NCBI RefSeq assembly: GCF_000826085.1 | Contig: NZ_CCYM01000003.1 | Span: forward strand, 930,001 to 994,000 | DNA: 64,000 nucleotides | Direction: 5' to 3' | Origin: Nigerium massiliense | GTDB taxonomy: Bacteria > Actinomycetota > Actinomycetes > Propionibacteriales > Propionibacteriaceae | Shown here: positions 38,811 through 48,398 of the stretch, piece by piece | Position numbering within the stretch: position 1 is the stretch's first letter | Layout: each line of letters begins with the position of its first letter | Made by a program: the position numbers and the translations under genes | The notes under the pieces: generated by a model | What the model saw: the letters and a program-made list of their open reading frames with translations, nothing else | What the model was told of the DNA's origin: nothing | Database searches by the model: none

Positions 38811-39215
38811 ATGAGTGATCGCCGTTCGTTCCTGAAGGCCGCCGGGCTGGGCGCCCTGGCCGTGAGCGCGGGCGCCGGCGTCGCCGGCTGCAGCCAGCCG
38901 ACGCGGCCGTCCACTCCCGCCGCGCCGACCACCGTGCCGAAGGCCGATGTCCCCGTCGGCGGCGGAATGATCATGGCGGACGGCCCCTACGTCGTGACGC
39001 AGCCCGCGTCGGGGCAGTTCAAGGCGTTCAGCAAGGCGTGCACGCACCAGGGTTGCCCGGTGACCGAGATCGCCGGCGACGCGATCGTCTGCCGCTGCCA
39101 CGGCGCGCGGTTCAGCACCGCCGACGGCCACGTGCTGAACGGCCCGGCGACCAAGCCGCTGCCCGAAGCGAAGGCCACCGTTCAGGGCGACCGGGTGGTC
39201 ATCTCCCGCGCCTGA
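38811..39215 (+). CDS. Tat-exported Rieske [2Fe-2S] lipoprotein
   Basis: 134-aa Rieske protein sent out through the Tat system. N-terminus [12 protein letters not shown] has the twin-Arg motif, with a lipobox GVAGC near residue 27. Ligands: CTHQGC and CRCHGARF. Probably membrane-anchored electron carrier; its partner is not visible. Function unknown. Confidence 0.88.
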   Translation: MSDRRSFLKAAGLGALAVSAGAGVAGCSQPTRPSTPAAPTTVPKADVPVGGGMIMADGPYVVTQPASGQFKAFSKACTHQGCPVTEIAGDAIVCRCHGARFSTADGHVLNGPATKPLPEAKATVQGDRVVISRA

Positions 39216-39226
39216 GCCTGCGGGAG

Positions 39227-42064
39227 TCAGTTCACGAGCGGCTTGAGGTACTCCCCCGTGAACGAGTCGGGGTTCGCCGCGACGTCCTCGGGGGTTCCTT
39301 CGGCGACGACGATGCCGCCGCGCGAGCCTCCTTCGGGGCCCATGTCGATCAGCCAATCGGCGGTCTTGATCACGTCGAGGTTGTGCTCGATGACGATCAC
39401 CGTGTTCCCTGCGTCCGCGAGGCGGTTGAGCACGTGCAGGAGCTTGTTGATGTCCTCGAAGTGCAGCCCGGTGGTGGGCTCGTCCAGCACGTAGACGGTG
39501 CGTCCGGTGGAGCGGCGCTGCAACTCGGTGGCGAGCTTGACGCGTTGGGCCTCGCCGCCGGACAGCGTGGTGGCGGGCTGCCCGAGCCGGACGTAGCCGA
39601 GGCCGACGTCGATGAGCGTGTTCAGGTAGCGCGCGATCGCGTTGATCGGGGCGAAGAACTCCGCGGCCTCCTCGATCGGCATGTGGAGAACCTCGGCGAT
39701 CGTCTTGCCCTTGTAGTGCACCTCGAGCGTCTCCCGGTTGTAGCGGGCGCCGTGGCACACCTCGCAGGGCACGTAGACGTCGGGCAGGAAGTTCATCTCG
39801 ATCTTGATGGTGCCGTCACCGTGGCAGTTCTCGCAGCGTCCGCCCTTCACGTTGAACGAGAAGCGGCCCGGCTGATAGCCGCGCACCTTCGCCTCCGGCG
39901 TCTCGGCGAACAGCTTGCGGATGCGGTCGAACACCCCGGTGTAGGTGGCCGGATTCGACCGGGGCGTCCGGCCGATCGGCGACTGGTCGACGTGGATCGC
40001 CTTGTCGACGTTCTCGATGCCGGTGATCCGCTTGTGGTGGCCGGGGACGTCCTTCGCGCTATAGAGCTGGCTCGCCAGCGCGCGATACAGGATGTGGTTG
40101 ACCAGCGTCGACTTGCCGGACCCGGAGACCCCCGTCACGGCGACGATCTTGCCGAGCGGGAACCTGACGGTGATGTCGCGCAGGTTGTTCTCGGTCGCCC
40201 CATGGATGACGATCTCTTTGCCGTTGCCCGGCCGTCGGATCTCGGGCACCGGGATGCTGCGGCGTCCGGTGAGGTACGCGCCCGTGATGGACTCCCGGCT
40301 CTTGTACAGCTTGTCGACGGTCCCGGAAACCACGACGTTTCCGCCGTGCTCGCCGGCGCCGGGGCCGATGTCGACGACCCAGTCGGCCACCTTGATGGTG
40401 TCCTCGTCGTGCTCGACGACGATGAGCGTGTTGCCGAGGTCGCGCAGCCGCAGCAGCGTGTCGATGAGTCGCCGGTTGTCGCGCTGATGCAGGCCGATGG
40501 ACGGCTCGTCGAGCACGTAGAGGACGCCGGTCAGCCCCGATCCGATCTGCGTGGCCAGCCGGATGCGCTGCGCCTCGCCGCCGGACAGGGACGCCGCCGA
40601 GCGCGACAGCGTCAGGTAGTCGAGCCCGACGTCGAGCAGGAACCGCAGCCGTTCGTTGATCTCTTTCACCAGGCGCTCGGCGATCGCCGCCTCGCGTTCG
40701 GTGAGCTGCAGGTCGCGCATGAACGCGGCGAGGTCGGAGATCGCGAGGTCGGCGACCTCGGCGATGTTCTTGTCGTTGACCGTGACGGCCAGCGAGGACG
40801 GCTTGAGTCGCGCACCGTGGCAGGCGTCGCAGGGGATCTCCCGCATGTAGCCCGCGAAGCGTTCGCGCTGGTTGTCGCTCTCGGCCTCCGTGAACCGGCG
40901 GCGGACGTACGGGATCGCGCCCTCGAACTTGGCGTTGTAGCTGTGTTCGCGGCCACGCTTGGTGCGGGTGGACACGTGCAGAGGCTCCCGGACGCCGTGC
41001 AGGATCATGCCGCGAACTTTCTCGGGCAGATCTTCCCAGGGGGTCTTCATCGAGAAGCCCTCCTGCTTGGCCAGGGTGTTGAAGATGCTCTGGAAGTATC
41101 CCGAGACGTAGATCGACGACCACACGGCGACCGGGTTCTCGCTCAGGCTCTTCCCGCGGTCGGGCACCAGCAGATCGGGATCGACCTCGAGCCGCGTGCC
41201 CAGGCCCGAGCACTCGGGGCAGGCGCCCCAGGGCGCGTTGAACGAGAACTGCCGCGGCTCGAGTTCCTCGATCGAGATGTCGTGCCCGTTGGGGCAGGCC
41301 AGCTTCTCCGAATAGCGGCGCTCGCGGTTGCGGTCGGACGGCGGTAGGTCGACGAAGTCGATGGCCACGACCCCGTTCGCGAGGCCGAGGGCCGTCTCGA
41401 CCGAGTCGGTGAGGCGCTGCTTCACGGTCGGCTTCACCGCAAGGCGGTCGACGACCACCTCGATGTTGTGCTTCTTCTGCTTGTCGAGCGCCGGCACGTT
41501 GGCGAGTTGGTGCGTGTCGCCGTCGACCCGGACGCGGTTGAACCCGTCGGTGGTCAGCTGCTGGAACAGGTCGTGGTATTCGCCCTTGCGCCCGCGGACC
41601 ACCGGGGCCAGCACCTGGAAGCGGGTGCCCTCGTCGAGGGAGAGCAGGCGGTCGACGATCTGTTGGGGCGTCTGGCGGCTGATCGGCGCGTGGCAGACCG
41701 GGCAGTGGGGGCGTCCGGCGCGGGCGAACAGGAGGCGCAGGTAGTCGTAGATCTCGGTGATGGTTCCGACCGTCGAGCGCGGGTTCCGGCTCGTCGACTT
41801 CTGATCGATCGACACCGCCGGGCTCAGCCCCTCGATGAAATCGACGTCGGGTTTGTCCATCTGGCCGAGGAACTGCCGCGCGTAGGCCGAGAGCGATTCC
41901 ACGTAGCGGCGCTGGCCCTCGGCGAAGATGGTGTCGAAGGCGAGCGACGACTTGCCTGAACCAGACAATCCTGTGAAGACGACCATCGCGTCTCGGGGCA
42001 GGTCGAGGCTCACGTTACGCAGGTTGTGCTCCCGCGCACCGCGGATGATCAGTCGTTCACTCAC
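39227..42064 (-). CDS. uvrA: UvrA excinuclease subunit
   Basis: DNA-damage recognition ATPase of nucleotide-excision repair. 945 aa: Walker [10 protein letters not shown] and GVSGSGKST, signature SLSGGEAQR (twice), zinc fingers CPVC...CPNGH..CPEC and CENCHGDG...CEVCHG. GTG at 42064 is 8 nt below TACTAT, or uses GGAG. Head-to-head with the DinB gene. Confidence 0.96.
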   Translation of the reverse strand: MSERLIIRGAREHNLRNVSLDLPRDAMVVFTGLSGSGKSSLAFDTIFAEGQRRYVESLSAYARQFLGQMDKPDVDFIEGLSPAVSIDQKSTSRNPRSTVGTITEIYDYLRLLFARAGRPHCPVCHAPISRQTPQQIVDRLLSLDEGTRFQVLAPVVRGRKGEYHDLFQQLTTDGFNRVRVDGDTHQLANVPALDKQKKHNIEVVVDRLAVKPTVKQRLTDSVETALGLANGVVAIDFVDLPPSDRNRERRYSEKLACPNGHDISIEELEPRQFSFNAPWGACPECSGLGTRLEVDPDLLVPDRGKSLSENPVAVWSSIYVSGYFQSIFNTLAKQEGFSMKTPWEDLPEKVRGMILHGVREPLHVSTRTKRGREHSYNAKFEGAIPYVRRRFTEAESDNQRERFAGYMREIPCDACHGARLKPSSLAVTVNDKNIAEVADLAISDLAAFMRDLQLTEREAAIAERLVKEINERLRFLLDVGLDYLTLSRSAASLSGGEAQRIRLATQIGSGLTGVLYVLDEPSIGLHQRDNRRLIDTLLRLRDLGNTLIVVEHDEDTIKVADWVVDIGPGAGEHGGNVVVSGTVDKLYKSRESITGAYLTGRRSIPVPEIRRPGNGKEIVIHGATENNLRDITVRFPLGKIVAVTGVSGSGKSTLVNHILYRALASQLYSAKDVPGHHKRITGIENVDKAIHVDQSPIGRTPRSNPATYTGVFDRIRKLFAETPEAKVRGYQPGRFSFNVKGGRCENCHGDGTIKIEMNFLPDVYVPCEVCHGARYNRETLEVHYKGKTIAEVLHMPIEEAAEFFAPINAIARYLNTLIDVGLGYVRLGQPATTLSGGEAQRVKLATELQRRSTGRTVYVLDEPTTGLHFEDINKLLHVLNRLADAGNTVIVIEHNLDVIKTADWLIDMGPEGGSRGGIVVAEGTPEDVAANPDSFTGEYLKPLVN

Positions 42065-42072
42065 AACGCTCC

Positions 42073-42139
42073 ATAGTAGGTGCTGGGACTGACAGTTCTC
42101 GCGCAGGATTGCCCAAGCGGCGGGGCCAGGCCGTAGGTT
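42073..42139. promoter_or_regulatory. Divergent promoters of uvrA (-) and DinB gene (+)
   Basis: TACTAT (minus, 42073-42078) is 8 nt before the uvrA GTG; TAGGTT (plus, 42134-42139) is 6 nt before the ATG at 42146. No LexA-type palindrome was noticed by eye. Confidence 0.45.
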
Positions 42140-42145
42140 GGGGTC

Positions 42146-42859
42146 ATGCGCGACATCATCCGGCTAGGCCAGGTCGAGACAGTCCGCAAGCGCCTGGGGG
42201 AGGCGACGCAGCGCCTGCTGGGCGACACGATCGTGCTCAGCGACGAGGAATGGACGGCCCCGACCCGCCTACCGGGGTGGACGCGTGCGCACGTCGCCGC
42301 GCACCTGAGCGCGAACGCCTACGCGCTCGCGCGGTTCGTCCGGGGCCACGTGAATGATCATCCGGTTCCGCTCTACGCGTCCGAGGCGGACCAGGTCGAG
42401 GAGATCGAGCGGGGCGCGGAGCGCAGCGGGATGGACCTCCAGATCAGCCTGGACGGGTCCGCCGGCGAACTTTCCCAGGCCTTCGACGAGGTCACCGACT
42501 GGCTCGTGCCGGTCCGTCTGCCGGCGGGCGAGTTCCCGATCACCGCCGTCGCGACGGCACGGCTACACGAGGTGATCCTGCACCACGTCGACCTCGACGT
42601 GGGGTTCTCCCCGGCCGAACTCGACCCGGTGCTCGCGCGGTGGATGCTGCAGTGGGCGGCGCGGCTGCTCCGCGACCGTCCGGGGCTGCCGGCCGTCGAG
42701 CTCACCAGCACCTCCGGCAATGTCGAGTCCGTTGGCGATCTCGGGGAACGCCGCCGCGTCACCGGCGACGATGCGGCCCTGTGGGCCTGGCTGGTCGGAC
42801 GCGGCGATGCCGCTACGGTGGAGGGCGCGGAGGGCATCAGCTTCCCGCTGTCGAGCTGA
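42146..42859 (+). CDS. Maleylpyruvate isomerase (DinB/MDMPI) family mycothiol-dependent enzyme
   Basis: 237-aa DinB-fold protein of the mycothiol-dependent maleylpyruvate isomerase group. N-terminal part holds [19 protein letters not shown] (metal His), then [13 protein letters not shown] with two more His. The reaction is unknown; DinB members use mycothiol as thiol. The next gene encodes an MBL-fold hydrolase, 10 nt after. Confidence 0.85.
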   Translation: MRDIIRLGQVETVRKRLGEATQRLLGDTIVLSDEEWTAPTRLPGWTRAHVAAHLSANAYALARFVRGHVNDHPVPLYASEADQVEEIERGAERSGMDLQISLDGSAGELSQAFDEVTDWLVPVRLPAGEFPITAVATARLHEVILHHVDLDVGFSPAELDPVLARWMLQWAARLLRDRPGLPAVELTSTSGNVESVGDLGERRRVTGDDAALWAWLVGRGDAATVEGAEGISFPLSS

Positions 42860-42869
42860 AAGGCACGCG

Positions 42870-43469
42870 ATGCTGCAGGTCACCAAGCAGTCGGTCGGAC
42901 CCATGGACAACAACGCCTACCTGCTCAGTGACGGCGGTGTCGGCCTGCTGATCGACGCCGCGAACGAGCCGAACACCCTCCTGTCCCTGGTCGGGGACAC
43001 CACGCTGCAGACGATCGTCACCACCCACCGTCACCCCGACCACATCCAGGCGCTCACCGAACTGGCCGGCGCGTCCGGAGCGCGTCTGGTGGCCGGATCG
43101 CCGGACGTCGCCGCGATCACCGCGTCCACCGGCCTCAGCATCGAGGGCGTCTGGGACGGTGACACCGTCGAGATCGCCGGCGTCAGCTTGGACGTCATCG
43201 GACTCGTCGGCCACACCCCGGGCTCGATCGCGCTGGCGCTGCGCCCAGAAGACGGCCCCGCGGAGCTGTTCACCGGCGACTCGCTGTTTCCCGGCGGCAT
43301 CGGCCGGACGACCTCGCCCGAGGACTTCACGTCGCTGATCAACGACGTCCAGGCCAAGCTCTTCGACGTGTTCGCGGACGACACCGTGGTGCGGCCGGGA
43401 CATGGCGACGACACCACCCTCGGCGCCGAGCGCCCCCACCTCGCCGAGTGGCGCCAGCGCGGCTGGTGA
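42870..43469 (+). CDS. MBL fold metallo-hydrolase, glyoxalase II-like
   Basis: 199-aa metallo-beta-lactamase fold. The signature HRHPDH (52-57), GHTPGSIA, GDSLFPGGIGR and the C-terminal GHGDDTT give a complete dimetal site. It may cleave a thioester of mycothiol, inferred from its neighbour. AAAGG in front of the ATG at 42870. Confidence 0.87.
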   Translation: MLQVTKQSVGPMDNNAYLLSDGGVGLLIDAANEPNTLLSLVGDTTLQTIVTTHRHPDHIQALTELAGASGARLVAGSPDVAAITASTGLSIEGVWDGDTVEIAGVSLDVIGLVGHTPGSIALALRPEDGPAELFTGDSLFPGGIGRTTSPEDFTSLINDVQAKLFDVFADDTVVRPGHGDDTTLGAERPHLAEWRQRGW

Positions 43470-43488
43470 CAGCAGGGGCGAACCGTCC

Positions 43489-43779
43489 ATGCAACGCCTC
43501 GCCGGTCTCCTCGCTTTCGTCGGCGCCTTGGCCGTGCTGGACGCGGAACGCGAGTTCCCCGGAGGCAACATCACGACGTTCGGCGATGCCCTGTGGTGGG
43601 CGTTCACGACCATGACGACCGTTGGCTACGGCGACCTTTACCCGATCACGACGATGGGTCGGTTCGTGGCGGTGGGCCTCATGCTCGGCGGCATCGCGAT
43701 CCTCTCCACCGTCACCGCCGCCATCTCGTCCTGGATGGTCGAGCGCGTCCGCGACGAGGTCAGTCGGGAGGCCGGCTAG
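43489..43779 (+). CDS. Truncated ion channel (K+ pore domain only)
   Basis: 96-aa protein holding only the C-terminal pore module of a K+ channel: short hydrophobic start (RLAGLLAFVGALAVL), pore helix DALWWAFTTM, selectivity filter TVGYGD, then one membrane helix. The first membrane helix(es) of a normal 2TM or 6TM channel are missing; hydrophobic start is only ~14 residues. Likely a 5'-deleted remnant, or a very small subunit. Start codon is weakly supported. Confidence 0.7.
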   Translation: MQRLAGLLAFVGALAVLDAEREFPGGNITTFGDALWWAFTTMTTVGYGDLYPITTMGRFVAVGLMLGGIAILSTVTAAISSWMVERVRDEVSREAG

Positions 43780-43824
43780 CAGGGCCCCCGACCCGGCGAC
43801 TCCCGAGCGGAGCCGCCGACGTCG

Positions 43825-45900
43825 CTACTTGGTCGCGGCCACCATCTGCCGCAGGGTCTTCTTCAGGTCGCTGATCTCGTCGCGCAGCTTGGCGGCGAGC
43901 TCGAACTGGAGTTCGGCGGCGGCCTGGTGCATCTGTTCGGTGAGCTCGGTGACCATTCCGGCGAGCTCGGACGTGGGCAGCGCCTCGACGTTGCGCACCT
44001 CGCCGGACGGGGTCGGCGAGACCTTCTGCCGTCCGCCCGCCTTGGCGACGAGCTCGCGGGTGTCGGCGTCCTCGCGGGCCAGCATGTCGGTGATGTCCGC
44101 GATCTTCTTCCGCAGCGGCTGAGGGTCGATGCCGTGTTCGGTGTTGTAGGCGATCTGCTTGTCGCGGCGGCGGTTGGTCTCATCAATGGCGGCCTCCATG
44201 GAGGGCGTCATCTTGTCGGCGTACATGTGCACCTGACCGTCGACGTTACGGGCCGCACGCCCGATGGTCTGGATGAGCGACCGCTCCGAGCGCAGGAAGC
44301 CTTCCTTGTCGGCGTCCAGGATGCTCACCAGCGAGACCTCGGGCAGGTCGAGGCCCTCGCGCAGCAGGTTGATGCCGACCAGGACGTCGTAGTCGCCCAG
44401 GCGCAACTCCCGCAGCAGTTCCACGCGCCGCAGCGTGTCGACCTCGGAATGCAGGTACCGCGTCCGCACCCCGTTCTCCATCAGGTAGTCGGTGAGGTCC
44501 TCCGCCATCTTCTTGGTCAGCGTCGTCACCAGAACGCGCTCGTCGCGCTCCGCGCGAGCCTTGATCTCCCCCATCAGGTCGTCGATCTGACCCTTCGTGG
44601 GCTTGACGATGACCTCGGGATCCACCAGGCCCGTGGGACGGATGACCTGCTCGACGAACCCGTCGCTGCGCGCCATCTCGTAGTTGCCGGGCGTCGCCGA
44701 CAGGTACACGGTCTGGCCGATGCGCTCGGTGAACTCCTCGAACCGCAGCGGACGGTTGTCCATGGCGCTCGGCAATCGGAAACCGAAGTCGACGAGCGTG
44801 CGCTTGCGGGACATGTCGCCCTCGTACATGCCCCCGATCTGCGGCACGGTCACGTGGCTCTCGTCGATGACGAGCACGAAGTCCTCGGGGAAGTAGTCGA
44901 GCAGGCAGTTCGGCGGGGTGCCGGGGCCGCGTCCGTCGATGTGACGGGAGTAGTTCTCGATGCCGGAGCAGGTGCCGATCTGGCGCATCATCTCGATGTC
45001 GTAGCCGGTGCGCATGCGCAGCCGCTGCGCCTCGAGCAGCTTGTTCTGGCCTTCCAGCTCGGCCAACCGTTCCTCGAGCTCCGCCTCGATGCCCCCGATG
45101 GCACGCTCCATGCGCTCGGGGCCGGCGACGTAGTGCGTGGCCGGGAAGATGTAGAGCTCCTGGTCCTGGCTGACGATCTCGCCCGTCAGCGGGTGCAGGG
45201 TGGTGAGCCCCTCGATCTCGTCGCCGAAGAACTCGATGCGCACCGCGTGCTCTTCGTAGACGGGGAACACCTCGAGCGTGTCTCCCCGCACCCGGAACGT
45301 GCCTCGCGTGCCGGCCAGGTCGTTTCGGGCGTACTGGATCTCGACGAGCCGACGCAGCAGCGCGTCTCGGTCCCACTCATCGCCGACGCGCAGACGCAAC
45401 ATGCGGTCGACGTACTCCTGGGGCGTGCCCAGCCCGTAGATCGCGGAGACCGTGGCCACCACGATGACATCGCGCCTGGTCAGCAACGAGTTCGTCGCCG
45501 AGTGCCGCAGCCGCTCCACCTCCTCGTTCAGCGAGGAGTCTTTCTCGATGTAGGTGTCCGTCTGCGGGACGTAAGCCTCGGGCTGGTAGTAGTCGTAGTA
45601 GCTGACGAAGTACTCCACCGCGTTCTCGGGGAAGAACTGCCGCAGCTCGTTGGCGAACTGGGCCGCCAGCGTCTTGTTGGGCTGCATGACGAGCATCGGT
45701 CGCTGCACCCGCTCCGCCAGCCACGCCACCGTGGCCGTCTTGCCGGTACCCGTGGCGCCGAGCAGCACCACGTCCTGCTCCCCCGCCTCGATGCGCCGCT
45801 GCAGTTCGTCGATCGCGGCGGGCTGGTCGCCGCCAGGCTCGAAGTCGGCGTGGACCTCGAACGGGGCCACGCGGCGCTGGATATCAGTCGTCGGACGCAT
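43825..45900 (-). CDS. uvrB: UvrB excinuclease subunit
   Basis: Helicase-like subunit that verifies damage in nucleotide-excision repair. 691 aa: [12 protein letters not shown] near residue 45, the [12 protein letters not shown] beta-hairpin, DESHVTVPQ, and a C-terminal UVR motif. ATG at 45900 lies 6 nt below TACGCT. Confidence 0.96.
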   Translation of the reverse strand: MRPTTDIQRRVAPFEVHADFEPGGDQPAAIDELQRRIEAGEQDVVLLGATGTGKTATVAWLAERVQRPMLVMQPNKTLAAQFANELRQFFPENAVEYFVSYYDYYQPEAYVPQTDTYIEKDSSLNEEVERLRHSATNSLLTRRDVIVVATVSAIYGLGTPQEYVDRMLRLRVGDEWDRDALLRRLVEIQYARNDLAGTRGTFRVRGDTLEVFPVYEEHAVRIEFFGDEIEGLTTLHPLTGEIVSQDQELYIFPATHYVAGPERMERAIGGIEAELEERLAELEGQNKLLEAQRLRMRTGYDIEMMRQIGTCSGIENYSRHIDGRGPGTPPNCLLDYFPEDFVLVIDESHVTVPQIGGMYEGDMSRKRTLVDFGFRLPSAMDNRPLRFEEFTERIGQTVYLSATPGNYEMARSDGFVEQVIRPTGLVDPEVIVKPTKGQIDDLMGEIKARAERDERVLVTTLTKKMAEDLTDYLMENGVRTRYLHSEVDTLRRVELLRELRLGDYDVLVGINLLREGLDLPEVSLVSILDADKEGFLRSERSLIQTIGRAARNVDGQVHMYADKMTPSMEAAIDETNRRRDKQIAYNTEHGIDPQPLRKKIADITDMLAREDADTRELVAKAGGRQKVSPTPSGEVRNVEALPTSELAGMVTELTEQMHQAAAELQFELAAKLRDEISDLKKTLRQMVAATK

Positions 45901-45906
45901 ACCACC

Positions 45907-45912
45907 AGCGTA
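45907..45912 (-). promoter_or_regulatory. -10 box TACGCT of uvrB
   Basis: Ends 6 nt before the ATG at 45900; leaderless arrangement. Confidence 0.5.
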
Positions 45913-45957
45913 GGCGCCACCTCCGACACTTTCCGATGGGCCCCGGCAGGCGCGCGC

Positions 45958-47274
45958 CTAGAACGCCCGGATCACCTGGTAGACGCCGAGAACCACGAAC
46001 AGCAGCGCGGTGATGCCCAGCGCGATGTTCTGCACCGGGTTGTTGCGCCACTCGTCCGGGATCAGCTTGCGCCTGTTCAGCAGGCCGAGGTTCGTGATCG
46101 CCATGAACGGCATGAACAGGGCGCCCAGGACGCCGTAGGCGACGATCAGGCCGAACGGCCGCTGGATGAACAGCAGCAGCATCGGCGGGAACGTGAGCCA
46201 CAACACGTACCACTTGAAGTACTTGCCGCCGTTGCGGCCGTCCGGGTGGTCGTCGGGGAGGCCCTTCATCTTGGCCATGAAGTCGGCGAACATCAGCGAG
46301 ACGCCGTTCCAGACGCCGATGACCGAGCTGAACGCGGCGGCGAAGAACCCGACGAGGAAGAACTTCCCGATGAAGACCCCGTAGCGCGCCTCGAGCACTT
46401 TCTCGAGGTCGAGCAGACCCGCGTCGGTGGTGCTCAGCTTGATGCCGCCGGCGCGAACCACCTCGGCCCCCACGATCAGCATGGAGACGACGAAGATACC
46501 GGTCATGACGTAGGCCATCGTGTTGTCGATACGCATGACCTTCATCCACTTGGGCGTGTACCAGCCCTTCTCGCGCAGCCAGTACCCGTAGGCCGCCAGG
46601 GTGATCGTGCCGCCGACGCCACCGGCCAGGGCGAGCGTGTACATGATGCCGCCCTCCTCCGACGGCAGCCGCGGGATGAGGCCGTTCAGCATCTCGGGGA
46701 TGTTCGGCACCGCGATGACGGCCAGAGCGACGATGGTGACGAACATGATGCCGACGAGGGCGGCCGTGACCTTCTCGACGATGGCGTACTTGTTGAACCA
46801 CACCAGCAGGAACCCGACGATGCCGGTGCCGACCGCCCACGCGTTCAGCGGAACCTGGGGGAACAGGGCGGCCAGCGGCAGCGCCGTGGAGGACATCGCC
46901 GAGGCGCCGTACACGAAGCCCCAGATGACGATGTAGGGGGCGAAGTACCACGTCGTCCACTTGCCGAGCTTGCGCCAGCCTTCGAACACGGTGTAGCCGG
47001 TCGCCAGCGAGTAGCGGCCCGCGCCCTCGACCAGGATGATCTTCATGACGACGCCCACGATGACCGCCCACAGCAGCATGTAGCCGTAGCGAGAGCCGCC
47101 GATCAGGGTGGCGACCATGTCGGCAGCGCCGACGCCGGTGCCGGCCACGACAATGCCGGGACCGATCAGGCTCCACTTGGCTTCCTTGCCGCCGTCGTCG
47201 TCGACGCGCTCGAAGTGGCCCTCTTTCATGGACGCGTGGTGCCGACGTGCCTCACCGTTCGCTGCCGAGCTCAT
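45958..47274 (-). CDS. Nramp-related transporter without the canonical metal-binding motifs
   Basis: 438-aa LeuT-fold carrier with about eleven membrane segments, related to Nramp divalent metal transporters. Residues in the first segment that in Nramp read DPGN are GAAD here (GTGVGAADMVATL), and the MPH of the sixth segment is replaced (GGTITLAAYGYW). Substrate may not be Mn or Fe. GGGAGATCCGC precedes the ATG at 47274; an upstream extension is rejected. Confidence 0.85.
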   Translation of the reverse strand: MSSAANGEARRHHASMKEGHFERVDDDGGKEAKWSLIGPGIVVAGTGVGAADMVATLIGGSRYGYMLLWAVIVGVVMKIILVEGAGRYSLATGYTVFEGWRKLGKWTTWYFAPYIVIWGFVYGASAMSSTALPLAALFPQVPLNAWAVGTGIVGFLLVWFNKYAIVEKVTAALVGIMFVTIVALAVIAVPNIPEMLNGLIPRLPSEEGGIMYTLALAGGVGGTITLAAYGYWLREKGWYTPKWMKVMRIDNTMAYVMTGIFVVSMLIVGAEVVRAGGIKLSTTDAGLLDLEKVLEARYGVFIGKFFLVGFFAAAFSSVIGVWNGVSLMFADFMAKMKGLPDDHPDGRNGGKYFKWYVLWLTFPPMLLLFIQRPFGLIVAYGVLGALFMPFMAITNLGLLNRRKLIPDEWRNNPVQNIALGITALLFVVLGVYQVIRAF

Positions 47275-47357
47275 GCGGATCTCCCGTCTGACGGCTCCGT
47301 CGCCGTCCGGTCGGTGCTTGGTCTGCCGCCTATCTTTCCCACATCGCGCCAGCCAAG

Positions 47358-48005
47358 TCACGTTTTCTGGTCGCTTGATCGGGTGGTGTGGCTGGTTACC
47401 CCGCCCAGCGGCGCCGACGACGTCAGCCGGGTCCACAGCGCGTCCACCTGCGGAACCAGCTGCTCAGGCGTGCCCGCGTTGTCGATGACCACGTCGGCGA
47501 TCTCCAGCCGCTCCTCTCTGCTGGCCTGCGCGCGGAGCCGGGCGCGGGCGTCCGCCGGCGACAGCCCGTTTCGCCGCATCAGCCGCCGGACCTGGGTCTT
47601 CTCGTCCACGTCAACGACGACCACCGTGTCGAAGTCGTCGGCCTGCCCCGTCTCCACGAGCAGCGGGATCACCTGGACGACCACCGCGTCCGCCGGCGCG
47701 GCCAACTGAAGCTCGGCGGCCCGCGCCCTGATGGCCGGGTGGACGATCGCGTTCAGGTCGGCACGCGCCTGATCGTCGCGGAACACCAGCCGTCCCAGCT
47801 TCGCCCGGTCGAGCGAACCGTCGGGCGCGAGCACCATCGGCCCGAACCGCTCCGTGATCGCGGCCAGCCCACGCGTGCCGGGCTCGACGACGTCGCGGGC
47901 GAGCACATCGGAGTCGATGATCACCGCCCCCCGCTCGGCGAGCAGTTGCGAAACCGCGGACTTCCCGGACGCGATCCCCCCGGTGAGAGCAACCCTGCTG
48001 GTCAT
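47358..48005 (-). CDS. coaE: Dephospho-CoA kinase
   Basis: Last step of coenzyme A synthesis. 215 aa with P-loop GGIASGKSAV at residues 9-18 and VVVDVDEKTQ. ATG at 48005 is 6 nt below AACGAT. Neighbours uvrB and rpsA are in the typical actinobacterial order. Confidence 0.92.
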   Translation of the reverse strand: MTSRVALTGGIASGKSAVSQLLAERGAVIIDSDVLARDVVEPGTRGLAAITERFGPMVLAPDGSLDRAKLGRLVFRDDQARADLNAIVHPAIRARAAELQLAAPADAVVVQVIPLLVETGQADDFDTVVVVDVDEKTQVRRLMRRNGLSPADARARLRAQASREERLEIADVVIDNAGTPEQLVPQVDALWTRLTSSAPLGGVTSHTTRSSDQKT

Positions 48006-48066
48006 GTGGGCATCGTTTCACCCGCCGCCGACAATTTCGGCCGGGCCCGCCGCACAGGACGCGGCG

Positions 48067-48153
48067 CTAGGGCGCGAACCCCGGCATCGTCTCCCCCAAC
48101 CAGGTGATCGCCTGGTTCATGTGCCGGGTCCAGGTGTTGTAGGCGTGCCGCTG
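48067..48153 (-). pseudogene. 3' tail of an unidentified protein gene (remnant)
   Basis: 29 codons ending in TAG, reading QRHAYNTWTRHMNQAITWLG then ETMPGFAP. Third positions are G or C throughout, so this is real coding material. The rest of the gene is lost: coding character ends abruptly at about 48150, where a remnant on the other strand begins. Parent family not recognised. Confidence 0.45.
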
Positions 48154-48294
48154 GCCGACCCACCATCGTTCCACGGCCCGGACGGCACGGAGGACGCGAC
48201 CGCCCTGCTCGCCCCCGACGGCGACCACCCCAACGCCGACGGCGTGCAGGCCATCGCGCAGGCGCTGGTGCGGGCCCACGCCGTGCAGGGCTGA
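48151..48294 (+). pseudogene. 3' tail of a GDSL/SGNH hydrolase gene (remnant)
   Basis: Reads LADPPSFHGPDGTED then LLAPDGDHPNADGVQAIAQ and ends with TGA. DGDHPN is SGNH block V with its catalytic Asp-His pair; blocks I to III are absent. High G/C at third positions up to the junction near 48150. Confidence 0.5.
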
Positions 48295-48341
48295 GTCTCG
48301 GCGTCGACCGCGCTCCGGCCGCCGTCCTCCGGAGACGACGA

Positions 48342-48374
48342 AACGGCGTCCCCACTGCGCGTGGGGACGCCGTT
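48342..48374 (-). terminator. rpsA terminator hairpin
   Basis: AACGGCGTCCCCAC - TGCGC - GTGGGGACGCCGTT, perfect 14-bp stem, 5-nt loop, 25 nt past the rpsA stop. The repeat is also 48 nt after the hydrolase remnant. Confidence 0.75.
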
Positions 48375-48398
48375 CCGCGTTGTCAGCGAGCTACCCGA

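Noticed and set aside
43927..47709. 1260-codon plus-strand frame over uvrB and the Nramp-like gene
   Set aside because: Crosses three genes and intergenic gaps; shadow of G/C third positions.
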